64,000 bases of DNA from Syncephalis fuscata (taxonomy: Eukaryota; Zoopagomycota; Zoopagomycetes; Zoopagales; Piptocephalidaceae), in the NCBI GenBank assembly GCA_025786725.1, contig JAHLTZ010000036.1, forward strand, positions 203,604 to 267,603, in the 5' to 3' direction. Shown here piece by piece: positions 50,396-62,349 of this stretch. The first letter of the stretch is position 1. Every line of letters starts with the position of its first letter. Position numbers and translations under genes: made by a program. The notes under the pieces were generated by a model that had not been told where the DNA came from, made no database searches, and worked only from the letters and a program-made list of their open reading frames with translations.

Positions 50396-50905
50396 TTATT
50401 GAGCATATACGCATGAACAGATGACCGACATTAGTTGATATTTATTATTAATAAAGTTAGAACAGAAATAAAAATAGGTTTGGATAGAGGAAAGATGGGC
50501 GATTATAGAAAACATAAAAAGCGGTGTCAAAGCTACAGTGTGTATAGTGGAATGAGTGGAAGGAGCAAAGTATATTGCCGCGTATAAACAATAAAATGTG
50601 TCTAGTGTATCGTAGAATGATACATAGTAGTGTGGGACAGAATGGGAATGATATAGGTAAATGGTGGATATATGCATACTGGATAACGAATCTATGATGA
50701 CGAGTATTTGATGACTGATGTCACTCACCACCCATCATCATGTTCAATAGATTGGATGTTATTAAATATTAGTCATTTGTCCCCAAAAAGCAATAAGTGT
50801 GATGATGTGACGATTAAATAAAACTCACCACTTGTCCCATGTTCAATAGATTGAGTGTGCAGTGCAATTGCGCGAATGTTATTAAATTTAGTCATTTAAC
50901 GCCCA
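50396..50905. repeat. Dispersed repeat D, copy 1 (+)
   Basis: About 510 bp repeated closely at 58270-58725 and 59530-60100, and inverted at 59052-59330. The right 200 bp consists of two related units, each with TTCAATAGATTG, then TTATTAAAT and TAGTCATTTG. Minus-strand frames in the copies are similar but diverge and look compositional. Confidence 0.8.
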
Positions 50906-51186
50906 AATATACTATATTATTGATAAACTATTTAATGTTTGTAAAACGGTTATTTTTATTTCACTAATAATGAGTATTTATTATGTATAAATAATGGCTG
51001 TATGATATATATTATTATAACTAATATTGTTAAATACAATAAAATATATCAGTAAGTCATAATAAGACTATTTGATGCCAAACATTACTGTCATATAACA
51101 TATCATTAGTATAATAGTGAGTATAACAAGGACAATAATTGCTATTAGCAACATAAAAAATTAAATCAATAAAACAGCATTTGTAT

Positions 51187-52661
51187 TTATTGTCCTGCTA
51201 CAGCAGTCTTTAAATCATCAATGTTATTAATCACGAGTGGTGTAGTAATCTTTTTGCCATTAACAATCTCTAAGCCTTCACCGGCATACGAAACCAAAGG
51301 TGATATTTCCAAAGTGATGGATGCGGATGATTCATCCGGTCCAGGCAAGACATGCCCACCAGCACGTGTAATAAAGCGTACATGCTGCGCTATAATATCA
51401 CGACGACTTGTTTCGGGACAATCGGTGGAAGAGCCAGGTGCATTCTTAAGCGGGGAGAATTCTTCGGTGCGGTCAACTTCAAACACCGCCATATTGCGTG
51501 CAAGTGGGAAGACATCAAATACAAACTGTTCAAGCTTAATACCATTAGGCTTGGCTGGTACGACAGTCTCGCCAGTCTCAATGTCAACATGTTTAATCTT
51601 TTTGCTAGCAACATGATGTACTAGGTGTGCATCAGGCGCCGATACACGCTCCAAAAAGTCAACAGAATAATAATGATTGGCAATGTTGGCGGCACCAAAA
51701 GCTAATTGGCCATCGTCACGACGACGTGCCGCTAGTTCAGCGTCAATTTCACTGTACTCGACAACGCTAAATTCACCACCACGACGGCATACAACACCGA
51801 CTGGTTCATTAGGATCGACTTTGCGCACTACTTTAACGCCACAATCAGCTTTGCGTTCAGCGCAATAACCGATGAATTCCGGATCTGCAACGCGCACCAA
51901 GCAGTTATCGACACAGTAAGAATGGACGTGTTCGATATTGCGTTCACGGAGTGATGTTAGAACACCTTCATTGCGAAGGGCAGGATAAATCCCGCCATTA
52001 CCATCGGGTGCGCTAGTAAGTTGGTAGGCAGACTCAAGTAGAATCTTACCGTCATTGGAGAAGCACGGCAGCGTACCTTGGTTAAAGAAGATGACATTTT
52101 TTTATCAAGGCCAAAATAGTTGTGCTCTTCAAAATGTGCTTCTGTGGCAGCACGTGTAGGTGCAGATGTCATTACGTACCAGGTAATAACAACGTCGCCT
52201 TCTTCCTGGCGATATGATTTAGCTAGATTTTGTAGGCGGCCAATGCGCTCCGCTTGTAGTCGAAATAGAGACTTGTGAGATGGTAGCTGAATATCGTAGC
52301 AGCCCTTTGGCGCTGAACTACCAAGACGAGTGCCTTGACCACCTGCCATAAGAATTACAGCAACGCAATTTTGTGCTATTAAGCGTAAGCCTTGTTCACG
52401 CCAGGCGGTTCGCTGTGCTTGATTTGCGTCAAGTGTCGAAGCGACACAATCGCTGGGCAATGACTCGACAGCACCATCGTTCGTGGCAGGTGCAGTGGCG
52501 CGTTTAAATATACGGTTAAGATGATCGACATCAAAGTTACGCAGTTGCTGTAGCAGAGATTGCTGTTGGTCCGCAGTTAATGTTTCAAAGAGCTTAAAGA
52601 GATGGCCTTGGCCAGCATTGGTGTAGCGTTCACGAAGCGAAATAAGATCGGCGTTGGTCAT
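51187..52661 (-). CDS. UAP1: UDP-N-acetylglucosamine pyrophosphorylase (one frame break)
   Basis: Single exon, about 491 residues when the break is bridged. It makes UDP-GlcNAc from UTP and GlcNAc-1-P in the cytosol, feeding chitin and glycan synthesis. Motifs: LMAGGQGTRLGSSAPKG (nucleotide-binding loop), TWYVMTSAPT, then VRVADPEFIGYC, RRGGEFSVVEYSEI, ANHYYSVDFL and the C-terminal GPDESSASITLEISPLVSY. The start at 52661 fits the family N-terminus (LRERYTNAGQGHLFKLFETL); the frame upstream looks noncoding. At 52097-52103 a run of 7 T (A on the coding strand) shifts the frame; 8 would keep a good family match across the break (then VIFFNQGTLPCFSNDGK). A homopolymer sequencing error is the likely cause, as UAP1 is normally essential in chitin-making fungi. 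Confidence 0.92.
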
Positions 52662-54320
52662 ATTGGCAGTGATGTAGCAGTTGGAAACGATAGATGAAGA
52701 TGAACTAAGGATAGATAGAAAGAGAAAGCGATGAAGCAATGACGCGTATTCAAGGAATGGCGATGCTAAATATGGAAACAGAGATATGCACGTATGATAT
52801 AGAGTGACATCCATTAATCTATAGACACGCTGATACATTAAGTATCATATGTGATTATGCTTGATTTTACTGGTGTCTATATAACAGCGATGTACATATT
52901 ACATGATTATATAATGTGCATGTCTATTTGAGTGTATAACAGTCAATGTGTCAGCAAGCTAATATATACAATTTTTGGTTAGTGCTAGCAGTACCAGTAC
53001 TGCCACCATGCTAATTGGCGAACAAATTAACCTACTAACAATTTGATATATATAGTGCTAGAAAACAAGCTATCTGTTTCTGGAATGTAATTAATATTGT
53101 TACATATACACCAACTATTGTATGTACCGTTTTATTGGTTACAATATCTTAATTTTGAAATTGATAAACTTCAAGGCGAATTAATTTCTTTAAAACAGAT
53201 CTGGTATGATACCACCTAATCGTATACTCTCAAGAATATGCTTGAAATTAAAGCAGCAGCCAAGCCATGATTCCACAATCTTGTACCGGCAAAAGTTTCA
53301 TGAGTTTTTCTTACAATTTTGGTTTGGGCACCTACAAGCAATCTAGATGCTAGAATAAAATATTTATTTTGTATTCAGTCTATAAATTATAGTATCTTAA
53401 AAGCCCATGACACTTTACTTTTGGATGATTTCTATATTAATACAGAAGTGGATTATCAATTATTTTAAATGTTTCTAAACTTTGAGCTTGGCAACTGGGA
53501 CAGGTTTAGAGCTGTTATACTCATCAACTAAAAGCACGTTAAAAGCATTCTTTTAAAGCATACGCTTCAGGCTAGCATCTTAAATAAATTCTTGAAACTT
53601 TACATGACTTGCAGACTAGTTACCAAATATTAAAGTAGCATTACTACCAAGCTTGGATTTAAGCTTATTGACAAGCTTTTAGTCAGCTTGCTGTTGTCTA
53701 TGTTTATATGTTGAAACATGCATTTAATTTCATTAATTATAAATTTAGCATAATATCCTTTTAAATGATTAAAGCCATTTGCTTAATTTATATCATTGCA
53801 CTTTATTATACTCATTGCTGTTTGATAAGCATAGAAATGGCATGTAACAATCTATATATAATTTAATATATTTACTATATACAGCGATTGTTAAACTATA
53901 TATATTGTTGTATAATGTCATGTTCAGTCAGCTTGATAAAACTATATAAAATTTGTGATGGCTAATTAATGAAGAAGTAACAGCGCATAATAGTTACTAA
54001 AATGGAGAATTTAAACGAGTAAAATTAAATTAACGGTGGCTTCTATTTAACCGCTGCATTGCTGTTAGTACTATTTTGGACACTTTTCTAAAGCATTTTT
54101 CTAGATAATCTAAAATGGCATCTACCATATGCCAGCATTTTTTACAGTGTTATTAAATTTTAAAGTAACTACCAGGTATTCATTAAAAATATTGTCATCT
54201 CGTATACGTTGTTCCTTTTTTATTTGCCTTTGCTGATGCTTTTTATACAGCTAGATTATACAATCATTTTAGATACAGCAGTTGGCTATAGCTATGATAA
54301 CAAGCACAATAACTGACAGC
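52662..54320. other. Intergenic region between UAP1 and the subtilase remnant
   Basis: 1.66 kb, AT-rich. Short coding-like stretches around 53140-53450 carry stops in all frames and may be further decayed sequence, but no family is recognisable. Confidence 0.4.
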
Positions 54321-56105
54321 ATTTACACTACTACTATTTTGTTCAACACAGCACTTTACAGTAGACAGTGCCAAAACATATGAAAATGATTTTCACACAA
54401 AACCTCACACCCATCATTCCTACATTAGCTCTAAAAGCACCGGCAAGCCATTTTATGTAACACCTTGCTATGTGCCCACCGGTGTTGAAGCACTTTATGC
54501 CAAGGGTATCAAAGGAAAAGACGTAAAACTTGGAATTATCGACAGTGGGATTACCTTAAACGCCAAGGCATTTGAAAGAAATTATAATTATTTTTACGCA
54601 TTTGTAGGCACTGATAACAACCAAGCTAATCATTCATCTGAATGCAATAGACGTGGTGTATGTCTAGCTGGGATTGCCGTTGCAAAAAACAACTATTTTA
54701 CTGGAGTTGCACCCGAGGCGACGCTTGGCATCTATCGCGTGTTTGGTTGTACAGGTTCAACTTCAACTTCATTGGTATTAAAAGCTATAGCAGCAGCAAT
54801 CAAGAATCAAATAAAAATTATTGTATTGCCGGAGATTGCCATTGTAGATGAATACAGTACTAAACTGAAAAAATAATAAAAGATACTGCAAGACAAGGCG
54901 TGATTATGATTGTCGCAGTATCAGTTAATAATTTCATAAAGCAGCAATACTTTTCATATCAAGGCCTTCCTGTATTAAGCGTTGGTGGTTTTAAACAAGA
55001 ATATCGTTTATCGCACTGGTTTGAGGAGAAAACAACTGGCCATTGTATTGAGTTTATGTCTTCGTGTTTAAACATGAGCTATAACTTTAACAAAGAAGCG
55101 GATATTATTCCTAAAAATATTAATGGCAATTAATCGAATATACTGGGCTTGAAAGACAAGACATTGCACTTGTGTGGTATGATAAATCAAAAATGCCTTA
55201 TTTTTTAGAGTATGCTAAATCAATAGGAATGGCTGGGCTTATTATTGCAAACGGCTCTTCTAAAAAAAAAAGAAATGCGATATGTTTTTATTTGAGATTA
55301 GTAAAAAAGATGTTTTATTTATAAAAGAAGGCTATAGAAATAAGCTTGGATACAAATATATTTTTGCAGAAAAGTGTGACTACATTAAAGATGGCAGTGT
55401 TACTGTTGACACAGCTGGACCGCAGAATAAACCATTCATACCACATTTCTATCCTGACATCTTGGCACCGAGTTACAAAATTACACTACTACCACTTGTA
55501 AAACAATAGGCAAACCTTATTTTAGCGATATATCAGCTGCTGTTGCCTATGTTGCGGGTGCAGCTGCATTGATAGTTCAACATAATCAATATAGCTCGAT
55601 TGATATTACCTCTATCAAAACTATACTACAGAACAACGCAATTCCAGTCAAACACAGCAATCTAAATAACTACGTTTCTGTAGAATATTAAGGTGCTGGC
55701 ATGATTAATCTTAACAAATTAATAGATAATGAACGCATTCACGTTGAACCATCTTCAATTAATATAGAAAATACTTTTGACAATACAGCGAATGTACAGA
55801 TTAAGATTACATATCTTTCTGACACTGCACTCTCGTATAAAATCTCACACATTCCTGCTGCTGCTGCTTCAAAAGTATCATATTTTATTGATATGTTGTC
55901 AAGGTCACCCGTAACTGCAGCTGTTTCCTTTCTAGAGTCTATTAACCTACAGCCAAAGCAAAAAGGCGAGATTATGATACAAATCAGTACGCCAATGAAT
56001 ATACAAAAAATGAAATATGGTCATACTCCGGGTATATTGTACTCAATTTTAATTCAATATTCGATAAACCACATCAAATTGCGCTATTTTCATTTTATAT
56101 TATGA
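54321..56105 (+). pseudogene. Decayed S8 subtilisin-like protease
   Basis: A broken subtilase spread over several frames (54472-54876, 54900-55133, 55282-55509, 55510-55690, 55701-56105). The catalytic Asp block is present (VKLGIIDSGI), but where the His motif GHGTHVAG should be the sequence reads RRGVCLAGIAVA, so the His is gone. The Ser block reads SDISAAVAYVAGAAAL in place of GTSMATPYVAGAAAL: the Ser is kept but the surroundings are altered. A propeptide-like segment precedes it (HTHHSYISSKSTGKPFYVTP) and a C-terminal fn3-like extension follows (VEPSSINIENTFDNTANVQI). Stops after KLKK, NING and VEY plus the missing His argue for a true pseudogene, not just sequencing errors. It lies in repeat-rich DNA. 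Confidence 0.8.
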
Positions 56106-58269
56106 AGCAGTCAGAGGTTAAACAGCTTAGATATAGATGGTGTTTAGCGTTATTCTGCTATTTTATCGGTGATATTGACAGTATTGCTTTACAACAAATT
56201 AGCTAGATATCCATATTAAAATCTATCAATGCTTTACTTAACTATTGTATTTGGTATAGCATATTTCTGTATAGTAAATCCAACATTTTTGTTTCATTCT
56301 TAAAGCTTGTCGTTTTGCGTCAAGGTACTAAATTGCTCATAAAACAAAATGCATAATAACACTTAATAACACAAAGTGTTCTATGATTAATATATTTTAC
56401 TTGACATTTAGTATAATTGGGAGACCAAATAACTGATTCCAATAGCACTTGCACGATTAAACTATATATTTGTTCTATTGAACATGGTGATGTGTGGCAA
56501 GTGACATTAGTGATCAAGTACTCATCAGTATAAATTTATTGTCCATTACACATATATCCTTCATCTACCTATATTGCTTCCACGATATGCGCATATTGTT
56601 ATAGATTATTCTAATATAATAGGAATACTTTAATTATTATATGCTTCAATACAAGCCATTCATTCCAATTATTATGCTATACATACTGTAACCTTGACAC
56701 CGCTTTTTATGATTTCTTACCGTATATTTATCATTTTATATATCACTCTATACTCAACTAGTCTTTCTGTATTGAAAACTATTTTTATTTTGTTCTAGCT
56801 TTGTTATTAAAAAATGTCAATTAATATCGGTCATCTGCTCATGCATATATGCTTAATAATTTTAACAAGGCTAATCGCCACACTGTATTGTATATTCTTT
56901 ATATTTATTATAGTGCTTTATTGCTTTATTGTTTACTAACTGCGCGCTATCCAATACTGTTATTGTCTTAATTCTAGCTTTATTAATAAATACCGGCTTG
57001 TTTGTTCATCTGCTCATTAGTCTATATGCACTATAGTTTAGTATAACTAATTGCTACTTGAGTTTGTATATTCTTTATACCTTTATTGTTTTATTGTATA
57101 ATAAATACGCACTATCCAATAATATTGTTTTCTTAGCTTTAGCATTATTATTAATACAATCCAGTTTATTTTGTCTATGTATCTACTTGTGCGAATATCC
57201 TTTATAACTTTGACAATGGCAACTGGCATGCCTTATATTGTAAACTTGTCTTGACATATAACAGCATATCATGTGTTAATTTATACAAATACTTATCTAT
57301 TTGTTTATAGCTTCACTCATTATAACGTTTAACTTATTTTGTTGATTTGTTTATTGGTTGTCCATATTTACTGTGTAGATATTGTAACCGTTTGTTACTT
57401 GTAGTAATCAATGATTATCTTAAGTAATTGACGATTACGCTAGATTATATAATAATAAACTAGATAGCACTAGTAATAAAACTAAAAAAATAACACAAAT
57501 AATTACTAATGTTTATTTAAGATAATAAAAATATGTGCCCTTTTATACTGAAATGAGCCAAGTTTAAAAGATACTTGTAAAGGAAAAACTTGTTCGTTCC
57601 TTTCTTTTGGTATTGTATACGGATATTAGTTTATTTTAAGTAAATTAGTACCCATGTAATATGCTAAATATTAAATAAATTGGCAGGGCCTTGTAAAGAT
57701 TTTAAATTATTTACTAATATGTTAGTTAGAGTACTGGACCGCGTGCTGAGTAAAAGCTACACAAATGTTGTTTGACTAAGTCACGTGACTATATGTCATA
57801 TTAATTGTGATTACCATATATGGAAATGAGGTATATAAAAATCATGTGATTAAATTATTATATTTAGTGTTCGTAACAAATTATTTACATTTTTTACATA
57901 TATTCAGTTTATTGTATATTTTTACGCAACAATAATTACCAACACTATGCCACTTTAAGCAACTTGTCTGTTTTGCCTGTTCTAACTTGCTTTTTTGAGC
58001 CAATCAGCTTCAATGCGCAGTGTGACTGCTATATCTATATTCGTTTTGTACCACCTTCCTAATATGGAGTATTGCCGTGACTCGGTTTAACATTCAACTC
58101 CAGAGCCCGTAGTAATACAGCCACCCATTGGGCCATTTCCGGCTGACCTTGCCATTACTGTGGATACGCATTGTTTTGCTTGATCAACACCAAAGCCATT
58201 GCTAATTGACAATTGCCGGCTTGTCTAGCAGACGGTTACAATAATTCGATTTGTTAATAATTAGCCTGG
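56106..58269. other. AT-rich repeat-derived region
   Basis: No gene. Inverted, decayed pieces of repeat D are visible near 56480-56600, and near 56760-57160 about three degenerate copies of its other end recur (TTCTAGCTTT...ATTAAT... with GTCATCTGCTCATGCATATA at 56831). Confidence 0.55.
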
Positions 58270-58725
58270 TGCAAAAATAAACACGATTTTGGATAGAGGA
58301 AAGATGGGCGATCATAGAAAACATAAAAAGCGGTGTCAAAGTGCAGTGTGTATAGTGGAATGAGTGGAATGAGCAAAGTATATTGCCGCGTATAAACAAT
58401 AAAATGTGTCTAGTGTATCGTAGAATGATACATAGTAGTGTGGGACAGAATGGGAATGATATAGGTAAACGGTGGATATATGCATACTGGATAACGAATC
58501 TATGATGACGAGTATTTGATGACTGATGTCACTCACCACCCATCATCATGTTCAATAGATTGGGCGTTATTAAATATTAGTCATTTGTCCCCCAAAAAGC
58601 AATAAGTGTGATGATGTGACGATTAAATAAAACTCACCACTTGTCCCCATGTTCAATAGAGTGAATGTGCAGTGCAATTGCGCGAATGTTATTAAATTTA
58701 GTCATTTGACCCCCAAATCACACTA
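58270..58725. repeat. Dispersed repeat D, copy 2 (+), left arm of inverted repeat
   Basis: Nearly identical to 50460-50905. Its right 208 bp (58518-58725) is inverted at 59052-59257. Confidence 0.85.
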
Positions 58726-58770
58726 CATGTAATAATGTAATGATTAAATAAACAATTATAAAAATATATA

Positions 58771-59020
58771 TATTGTTATATACCATTATATGACGGTGTA
58801 AGACGGCGTAAGACGGTATAAGACGGCGTACCGCTGCGTACCGCTCCATACCGCTCCATACCGCTCCATAAGACGGTATAAGGCGGTATAAGCCGGTGTA
58901 AGGCGGTGTAAGGCGGTATAAGAAAGTATATATCACTATACATCACTATGCATCACTATATACCACTATATACCACTATATACCACTATATACCATTATA
59001 TACCATTATATATCACATTA
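58771..59020. repeat. Exact 10-bp-period array (25 units)
   Basis: Twenty-five consecutive decamers with no insertion or deletion, almost all ending in TA. Unit types run in blocks: AGACGGTATA/AGGCGGTATA, CCGCTCCATA, and TACCACTATA/TACCATTATA. The spacing equals about one turn of B-DNA. The array lies in the loop between the two inverted arms of repeat D. Confidence 0.9.
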
Positions 59021-59051
59021 TAGCTTTTTTTAACTAAAACCGTTTATTGCT

Positions 59052-59330
59052 TAGTGTGATTTGGGGGTCAAATGACTTTTTTTTGTAACATTCGCGTAGT
59101 TGAACTACATTTTCGTTCTATTGAACATGGGGACAAGTGGTGTGTTTGATTTAATTGTCGCATTATTACATTTATTGTGATTTGGTGGTTAAATGACTAT
59201 TTTTAATAACGCCCAATCTATTGAACATGATGATGGGCGGTGAGTGATATCAATCAGCAACTACTCATCATTGTAGATTTATTGTCCAATATGCATATAT
59301 CTACTATCTACCTATATCATTACCATTATA
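59052..59330. repeat. Dispersed repeat D, copy 3 (-), right arm of inverted repeat
   Basis: Inverted copy of the right part of repeat D, starting TTAGTGTGATTTGGGGGTCA. With 58518-58725 it makes a foldback structure with a loop of about 325 bp. Confidence 0.85.
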
Positions 59331-59529
59331 TGACATATTGAATACATTCTGTTTGCTATGTGTTTTAAATATATATAGTCTAATGAGCAAGCTGAGCAAG
59401 ATTAGTCGAACTTTATTAATAGTAGTGCTAAAACAAAAAGAACAGCTGCAATAGATAGCCAGTAGTCATTAGACAATAAAACGGCATATAATATAAAGAA
59501 TATGCAATACGCAGTAATGATTAGCAATG

Positions 59530-60105
59530 TTAATGTTATTGAGCATATATGCATGAGCAGATGGCCGACATTAGTCGACATTTATTAATAATAAAGCTAG
59601 AACAAAAGTATAAACAGATTTGGATAAAGCATGGCTTAGGGAGTATAAAATGATATATAGAATAATAAATGTACGGTGAAAAAGCATATAAAATAAAGTT
59701 AAAGCTATAGCGCATATAGCGCAATGAGTAGACTGAATGGAGTTTGTTGGTGTATATAAACAATAAAGTGTGTCTAGTGTATCGTAGAATGGGATACAAT
59801 GGTGTGGGATAGTACAGGAATGATATAGGTAAATAATATATATATATTTACTGAATATATGCATACTGGATAACGAATCTATGCTGATGAGTATTTTGAT
59901 GATTGATGTCACTCGCCACCCATCATCATGTTCAATAGATTGGGCGTTATTAAATATTAGTCATTTGTCCCCAAAAAGCAATAAGTGTGATGATGTGACG
60001 ATTAAATAAAACTCACCACTTGTCCCCATGTTCAATAGATTGAATGTGCAGTTCAATTGCGCGAATGTTATTAAATTAGTCATTTGACACCCAAATCATA
60101 ATATA
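59530..60105. repeat. Dispersed repeat D, copy 4 (+)
   Basis: About 575 bp similar to 50396-50905; the right 200 bp is nearly identical to 58518-58725, the left part more diverged. Confidence 0.85.
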
Positions 60106-60195
60106 ATCTAATGATTTGATAATTTAATAAAAATGATTATTCAATAAAATAAACGTTTAGTTTGACTGGGCGAGTGCTGTCAAGCAAGTCAATTG

Positions 60196-60262
60196 GCACC
60201 AATCATAATAATTGTTTATTCATATTACATCAGCACTTGCACCCACACTATAAAAACAGACT
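60196..60262 (+). promoter_or_regulatory. Candidate promoter (CCAAT and TATA-like)
   Basis: ACCAATCATA near 60198 and TATAAAAACAG near 60250 lie ahead of a pyrimidine-rich leader and the open frame at 60423. The spacing is plausible for a core promoter. Confidence 0.35.
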
Positions 60263-60422
60263 GCTGATCGCATAGCACACGATTTGCGTCACACGTTCCT
60301 CTTTCTCATCCACCACACTTGACAGCATTTATCCACTAGCCACCTTTCCACTTGCACTTGTTTCCATAAGTTCAGTATATGCTTTGCTTGCTATATGTCA
60401 TTGTTAGTCTATTAGTATAAGC

Positions 60423-61157
60423 ATGCCTAGTCTTGGTACTACATACCGCCCTGCTGTATGGCGCCATACAGCAGTGCTAGCGGTATCGTTTTACCTTGTG
60501 GCAGCTGCTAGTATGCTAACTATGGCAATATATGCTACCAAACATATACCGTTATCTTTCTCTTTATCATTCTCTCCTCTTTCTCCTCTTTCTCTTCATC
60601 CTTTTTTCACTAACCTTCCATTACTTACCGTACTAGCAACAGTGTATGCTGGTATATGCTACCAAGCATACACTGTTCTCATCCTCTTTCTTTTCCACCT
60701 TCTTTCCCATCCTTTTCACAACCTTCCATTACTTACCGTACTAGCAACAGTGTATGCTGGTATATGCTACCAAGCATACACTTTCTCATCCTCTTTCCTT
60801 TACTCCTTCTTCCCTATCCTTTTCACCAACCTTCCATTACTTACCGTACTAGCAACAGTGTATGCTGGATATATGCTACCAAGCATATACTGTTCCTTTC
60901 TCACCCTCTCCTCATCATTATCTCTATATCTTCCATTGCTCACCGTGCTAGCAATAGTGTGTTTAGCTATGGTAGTAGCATATGGTGGCACTCTGTACTG
61001 GCCATACAGCAGTGCCATTATATGCACTGCCTGTAAACACCTGCTAGCACGATGTTGCATTGGCAGCACATCTCTTTCCTTTTCCCTTTTTCCTTTTAAC
61101 AAACCACTTACCGGTCCTTCTTTATGGTGCACTGATTGTGCAATGGTAAGTAACTAG
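60423..61157 (+). repeat. Hairpin-bearing tandem repeats (about 108 bp each) with an open frame
   Basis: Three close copies of a 108-bp unit (starting near 60612, 60720 and 60828), plus diverged ones before and after. Each has TTACCGTACTAGCAACAG followed by a hairpin (60640-60675, 60748-60783, 60856-60892: 11-bp stem GTGTATGCT-type, inner GGTA/TACC stem) and a C/T-rich stretch. A 24-bp perfect palindrome sits at 60451-60474 around GTATGGCGCCATAC. The whole stretch is one ATG-initiated frame of 244 codons, hydrophobic, with NLPLLTVLATVYAGICYQAY repeated. But unit 3 has an extra base that changes the frame inside the repeat, so coding is doubtful. A good donor (ATG/GTAAGTA) follows at 61146. 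Confidence 0.5.
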
Positions 61158-61226
61158 CTTAAATCAGTCACTAACTCTGCATATAATACTTTAGATTACA
61201 AGCCATCAAGTATCAAGTTCAAGGAC

Positions 61227-61258
61227 AATGGCGATTAGTGTGTTAGCGGCCGGCTACC
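61227..61258. repeat. Outer inverted repeat, left arm
   Basis: 32 bp containing GTTAGCGGCCGGCTACC, exactly inverted at 62350-62381. Confidence 0.9.
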
Positions 61259-61367
61259 AAACAATATAACAATTAATGTTATATTGATGACTTTAGATTT
61301 AGATTACTAACTTACTAACCTGTATTGATAATTACAATTTATATCATAAATAAAAATCACCAAATTG

Positions 61368-61391
61368 TTTTAGTGTGCTAGCGGCCGGCTA
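61368..61391. repeat. Inner inverted repeat, left arm
   Basis: 24 bp containing GCTAGCGGCCGGCTA, exactly inverted at 62252-62275. It is related to the outer repeat. Confidence 0.9.
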
Positions 61392-61493
61392 CACAACATT
61401 GCAACATACTAACTTTATACATATATTGTTTTAAATTTTAGATACCGGACACTAACACTAACATTTATTGATTATTATAGATTTTAGATAGCC

Positions 61494-62145
61494 GGACACC
61501 AGTACCAACACCGGCATCAACACCAGCACCAGTACCAACACCGGCATCAGCACCAACATCAACACCAGCACCAACACCAGCATCAGCACCAACACCAGTA
61601 CCAGCATCAGCATCAGCACCAACATCGGCACCAGCACCAGCACCAGTACCAGCACCGGCATCAGCACCAACACCAGCATCGGCATCAACACCAGCACCAA
61701 CATCGACATCAGCACCAGCATCAGCACCGACATCAACACCAGCACCGCATAACAACAACACCAGCGCCAACACCAGCATCAGCACCAACACCAACATCGA
61801 CACCAGCGCCAACACCAGCACCAGCATCGGCATTAACACCAGCACCAGCACCAGCACCAACACCGACATCAGCACCAGCACCAGTACCAACATCGACATC
61901 AGCACCAGCACCAGTACCAGCACCGGCATCAGCACCGACATCAACACCAACACCGGCATTAACACAACACCAGCGCCAACACCAGCATCAGCACCAACAC
62001 CAACATCGACACCAGCGCCAACACCAGCACCAGCATCGGCATAACACCAGCACCAGCACCAGCACCAACACCGACATCAACATCAACACCAGCATTGGCA
62101 CCAGTACCATATCAACATCGGCATCGGCACCGGCACCAACAATAG
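61494..62145. repeat. CA-rich minisatellite (6-bp based)
   Basis: About 650 bp of hexamer-like CACCAG, CAACAC, CATCAG and CACCGG units, with a higher-order repeat of about 210 bp (61745-61930 versus 61965-62095). Frames on both strands are open by repetition (Pro/Ala/Ser/Thr on one strand, Gly/Ala/Val/Asp on the other) but switch frame within the array. No start or domain supports a gene. Confidence 0.85.
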
Positions 62146-62251
62146 TAACAACATAACATTGGCATCAACACTAAACACTAACATTGTATTTATTATTTTA
62201 GATCGTAGGTAGCCGGCCATGGACACCCAGCGTAAGTATTATTATTATACA

Positions 62252-62275
62252 TAGCCGGCCGCTAGCACACTAAAA
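62252..62275. repeat. Inner inverted repeat, right arm
   Basis: 24-bp exact partner of 61368-61391. Confidence 0.9.
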
Positions 62276-62349
62276 CCAAATATGCAATATCAATTCAGGA
62301 CAATTGTCTACTAACGTATTAACATTGTGTTTATTGTTTTAGAATTGTA

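Larger units (their letters stand above)
45601..51186. other. Gene-poor region between E5 and UAP1
   Basis: 5.6 kb with no recognised protein family. A TATA-like TATAAATA near 45621 is followed by a pyrimidine-rich stretch and good donors (for example CAG/GTAAGC at 46681), so a spliced noncoding or lineage-specific transcript is possible. Strand composition flips near 47400: T-rich before, A-rich after, which yields hydrophobic frames on both strands by composition alone (46962-47279 plus; 48285-48551 and 48741-48947 minus). One copy of the dispersed right-arm repeat lies at 50396-50905. Otherwise AT-rich. Confidence 0.4.

Noticed and set aside
61458-61965. Long Leu/Val/Met or Gly/Ala/Asp repeat frames in the minisatellite
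   Set aside because: All six frames are repetitive; frame-changing irregularities inside the array show there is no constraint on reading frame.
61494-62145. CRISPR-like array
   Set aside because: Units are 6-bp based with no unique spacers, in a eukaryotic genome context.
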